From NCBI GenBank assembly GCA_016764955.1, contig JAESQZ010000235.1, forward strand, positions 1 through 5,451: DNA of 5,451 bases. The letters are read 5' to 3'. This stretch comes from Deltaproteobacteria bacterium (GTDB lineage Bacteria > Myxococcota > UBA727 > JABDBI01). Below the pieces are notes generated by a model. The model was given only the letters and a program-made list of their open reading frames with translations, had not been told where the DNA came from and searched no databases. Position numbers and translations under genes: made by a program. Shown here in pieces: positions 4,550-5,451 of the stretch (its first letter is position 1; each line of letters begins with the position of its first letter).

Positions 4550-5451
4550 ATGCGTTTACCCCCGCGCATCTGTCAAACGACCGACCTGATCATTTTAGGT
4601 GCTGGCATCACTGGCCTTGCTGCTGGCTATTTTCTAAGAGACAAACTAAGTTGCGTCATTTTAGATGCCAATAACGAAGCAGGCGGCGTGATCAAAACCA
4701 GCAAAATCGGCGATTTTGTGCTTGAACAAGGCCCTGATTGCTTCATGAATACCAAGCCACATGTTTTAGATTTAAGTCTAAAACTCGGGCTTAAAGCCAA
4801 GCTAATTGAAAGCAAAGACTATCAGCGCCAAGTCTGGCTTTTAAAAAATGGTGATCTTGTTCCCAGTGATTACGAGAACAAATCTGTGCCTTATTTCTTA
4901 GGCAACAGAAAAACCCTATCCCGCACGCGGGAGAGGGCCTGCAACGGATCCTGCATCAGCTTCCGCGACGGCATGCAAACCCTCCCCCACACACTCGCCG
5001 GGAAGCTTAAAAACCAACTCCAGTTAAACACTCGCATCACCCACTTAGATCCAGCCAAGCTCGAAGTCACCTGCAATAACGGCCAAGTATTTAAAGCCAA
5101 AGCTATCCTATCAACTTTACCTGCATATGAAACATCCCACTTGCTTAACTGTCATCCCGGGCTCGACCCGGGATCCAGCAATAGTCAGCCTTGGTCCAAA
5201 TTTAAAACCACCACCACAACCTCCCTCTACCTCGCTTACAAACGCTCTGCGATCAGCCACCCCTTAAACGGCTTTGGAATTATAATTCCCCCAACTGAAA
5301 ACAAAAGCCTCACAGCAGTCACTTTTGTGTCGTCTAAATTCGATCACCGCTGCCCAGCTAATCATGTTTTGTTTAGAGTATTCACCAAGCAGGATCTCTT
5401 AGTCACCCTGGCGAAGGCCAGGGTCTACGCAGACTTCGAAGCCATCTTCAA
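4550..5451 (+). CDS. hemY: HemY-type protoporphyrinogen oxidase, altered, cut by window edge
   Basis: The frame is open for 300 codons and runs off the right edge. HemY is an FAD enzyme that oxidises protoporphyrinogen IX to protoporphyrin IX near the end of haem synthesis. The N-terminus has the FAD-binding LIILGAGITGLAAGYFL (13-29), then GGVIKTSKIGDFVLEQGPD split as GGVIKT (45-50) and DFVLEQGPDCF (55-65). Later ISFRDGMQTLP (136-146) is a clear family motif. Between LVPS (103-106) and DYENKS (107-112), however, about 100 residues present in known HemY proteins are absent, including the substrate-binding part. Three palindromic repeats are read through in frame: residues 122-130, 201-210 and about 285-291. 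It may be a pseudogene that happens to be open, or a changed oxidase. I name the family with confidence, but not the activity. Confidence 0.8.
   Translation, partial: MRLPPRICQTTDLIILGAGITGLAAGYFLRDKLSCVILDANNEAGGVIKTSKIGDFVLEQGPDCFMNTKPHVLDLSLKLGLKAKLIESKDYQRQVWLLKNGDLVPSDYENKSVPYFLGNRKTLSRTRERACNGSCISFRDGMQTLPHTLAGKLKNQLQLNTRITHLDPAKLEVTCNNGQVFKAKAILSTLPAYETSHLLNCHPGLDPGSSNSQPWSKFKTTTTTSLYLAYKRSAISHPLNGFGIIIPPTENKSLTAVTFVSSKFDHRCPANHVLFRVFTKQDLLVTLAKARVYADFEAIF
4914..4937. repeat. REP/BoxC-like hairpin inside hemY
   Basis: CCCTATCCCGC (4914-4924) and GCGGGAGAGGG (4927-4937) pair in an 11-bp stem with one A-G mismatch and a two-base gap, so the real loop is probably CACG. The CCCTCTCCCGC/GCGGGAGAGGG type of hairpin recurs in many proteobacterial genomes. 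Here it is read in frame as TLSRTRER, at a place where HemY proteins are variable just before the SFRDGMQTL motif. It is a different sequence type from the TGTCAT-ended repeats. Confidence 0.7.
5150..5178. repeat. Single-arm palindromic repeat inside hemY
   Basis: TGTCAT, then an 8-bp perfect stem ATCCCGGG-CTCGA-CCCGGGAT (5154-5174), then CCAG. It is the reverse complement of the right arm of the repeat at 236-264 with a single change in the loop (TCAAG against CTCGA read on the other strand). Only one arm is present. It is translated in frame as CHPGLDPGSS, residues 201-210, which has no counterpart in known HemY proteins and interrupts the expected LL-x-PWSKF-like stretch. Confidence 0.85.
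5402..5427. repeat. Probable third palindromic unit inside hemY
   Basis: GTCACCCTGGCGAAGGCCAG followed by GGTCTA. The stem ACCCTGGC (5405-5412) and GCCAGGGT (5417-5424) is a perfect 8 bp with GAAG as loop. The layout, GTCA-stem-GAAG-stem-TC, parallels the CCAGC-GAAG-GCTGG arms at 190-217 and 1019-1046, so I read it as a diverged member of the same family. It is translated as VTLAKARVY. It is less certain than the others because its outer ends are not conserved. Confidence 0.55.

Noticed and set aside
4540..4576. Possible minus-strand promoter for fic: TTGACA at 4576-4571 and TATAGT at 4545-4540
   Set aside because: The two boxes are 25 bases apart, far from the usual 16-18, so together they do not make a normal sigma-70 promoter.
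4627..5100. Minus-strand frames of 62 and 69 codons
   Set aside because: They are shadows of the hemY frame, which carries the recognisable FAD-binding motif.

Overview
The window looks like a moderately AT-rich bacterial chromosome segment from a proteobacterium-like organism. The support is indirect. The first gene resembles the Bax-type glucosaminidases best known in Gammaproteobacteria. A CysQ/inositol-monophosphatase-type phosphatase and an oxygen-dependent HemY-type protoporphyrinogen oxidase follow. Small dispersed GC-rich palindromes with TGTCAT...ATCCAG ends are scattered through both intergenic and coding DNA. Such palindromes are common in several proteobacterial lineages, including some intracellular ones. 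I cannot place the organism more precisely from sequence alone.

Layout: (1) 1-189 has no convincing gene, only short broken frames. (2) 190-264 is a mosaic palindromic repeat lying 3 bp beyond the stop of a minus-strand, membrane-anchored Bax-like glucosaminidase (268-957). (3) A 138-bp divergent intergenic region holds a second, full palindromic repeat (1019-1093) that ends 2 bp before the start of the next gene. (4) A tightly packed plus-strand operon follows: an IMPase/CysQ-like phosphatase (1096-1956), an AI-2E/PerM-type membrane protein (1923-3014) and a TPR protein (3001-3789), each overlapping the next. (5) A minus-strand Fic-domain gene (3757-4533, possibly from 4569) overlaps the TPR gene tail to tail and abuts or overlaps hemY head to head. 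(6) hemY starts at 4550 on the plus strand and stays open through the right edge of the window (at least 300 codons).

The most interesting points are at the right-hand end. The Fic protein keeps the family fold signature, but the catalytic His of the HPFxxGNGRxxR motif is Phe, and the Asn and first Arg are also replaced, so it is probably not an ordinary AMPylator. The hemY frame is uninterrupted, yet three different palindromic repeats lie inside it and are read through in frame. Compared with my recollection of known HemY proteins, about 100 residues of the middle, substrate-binding part are missing. It may be a decaying gene still in frame, or an altered protein that tolerates repeat insertions.

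No obvious single pathway unites the genes. The plus-strand genes may be co-transcribed, with the fic gene lying antisense between the TPR gene and hemY. I found no tRNA, rRNA, CRISPR array, insertion sequence or convincing promoter or rho-independent terminator.
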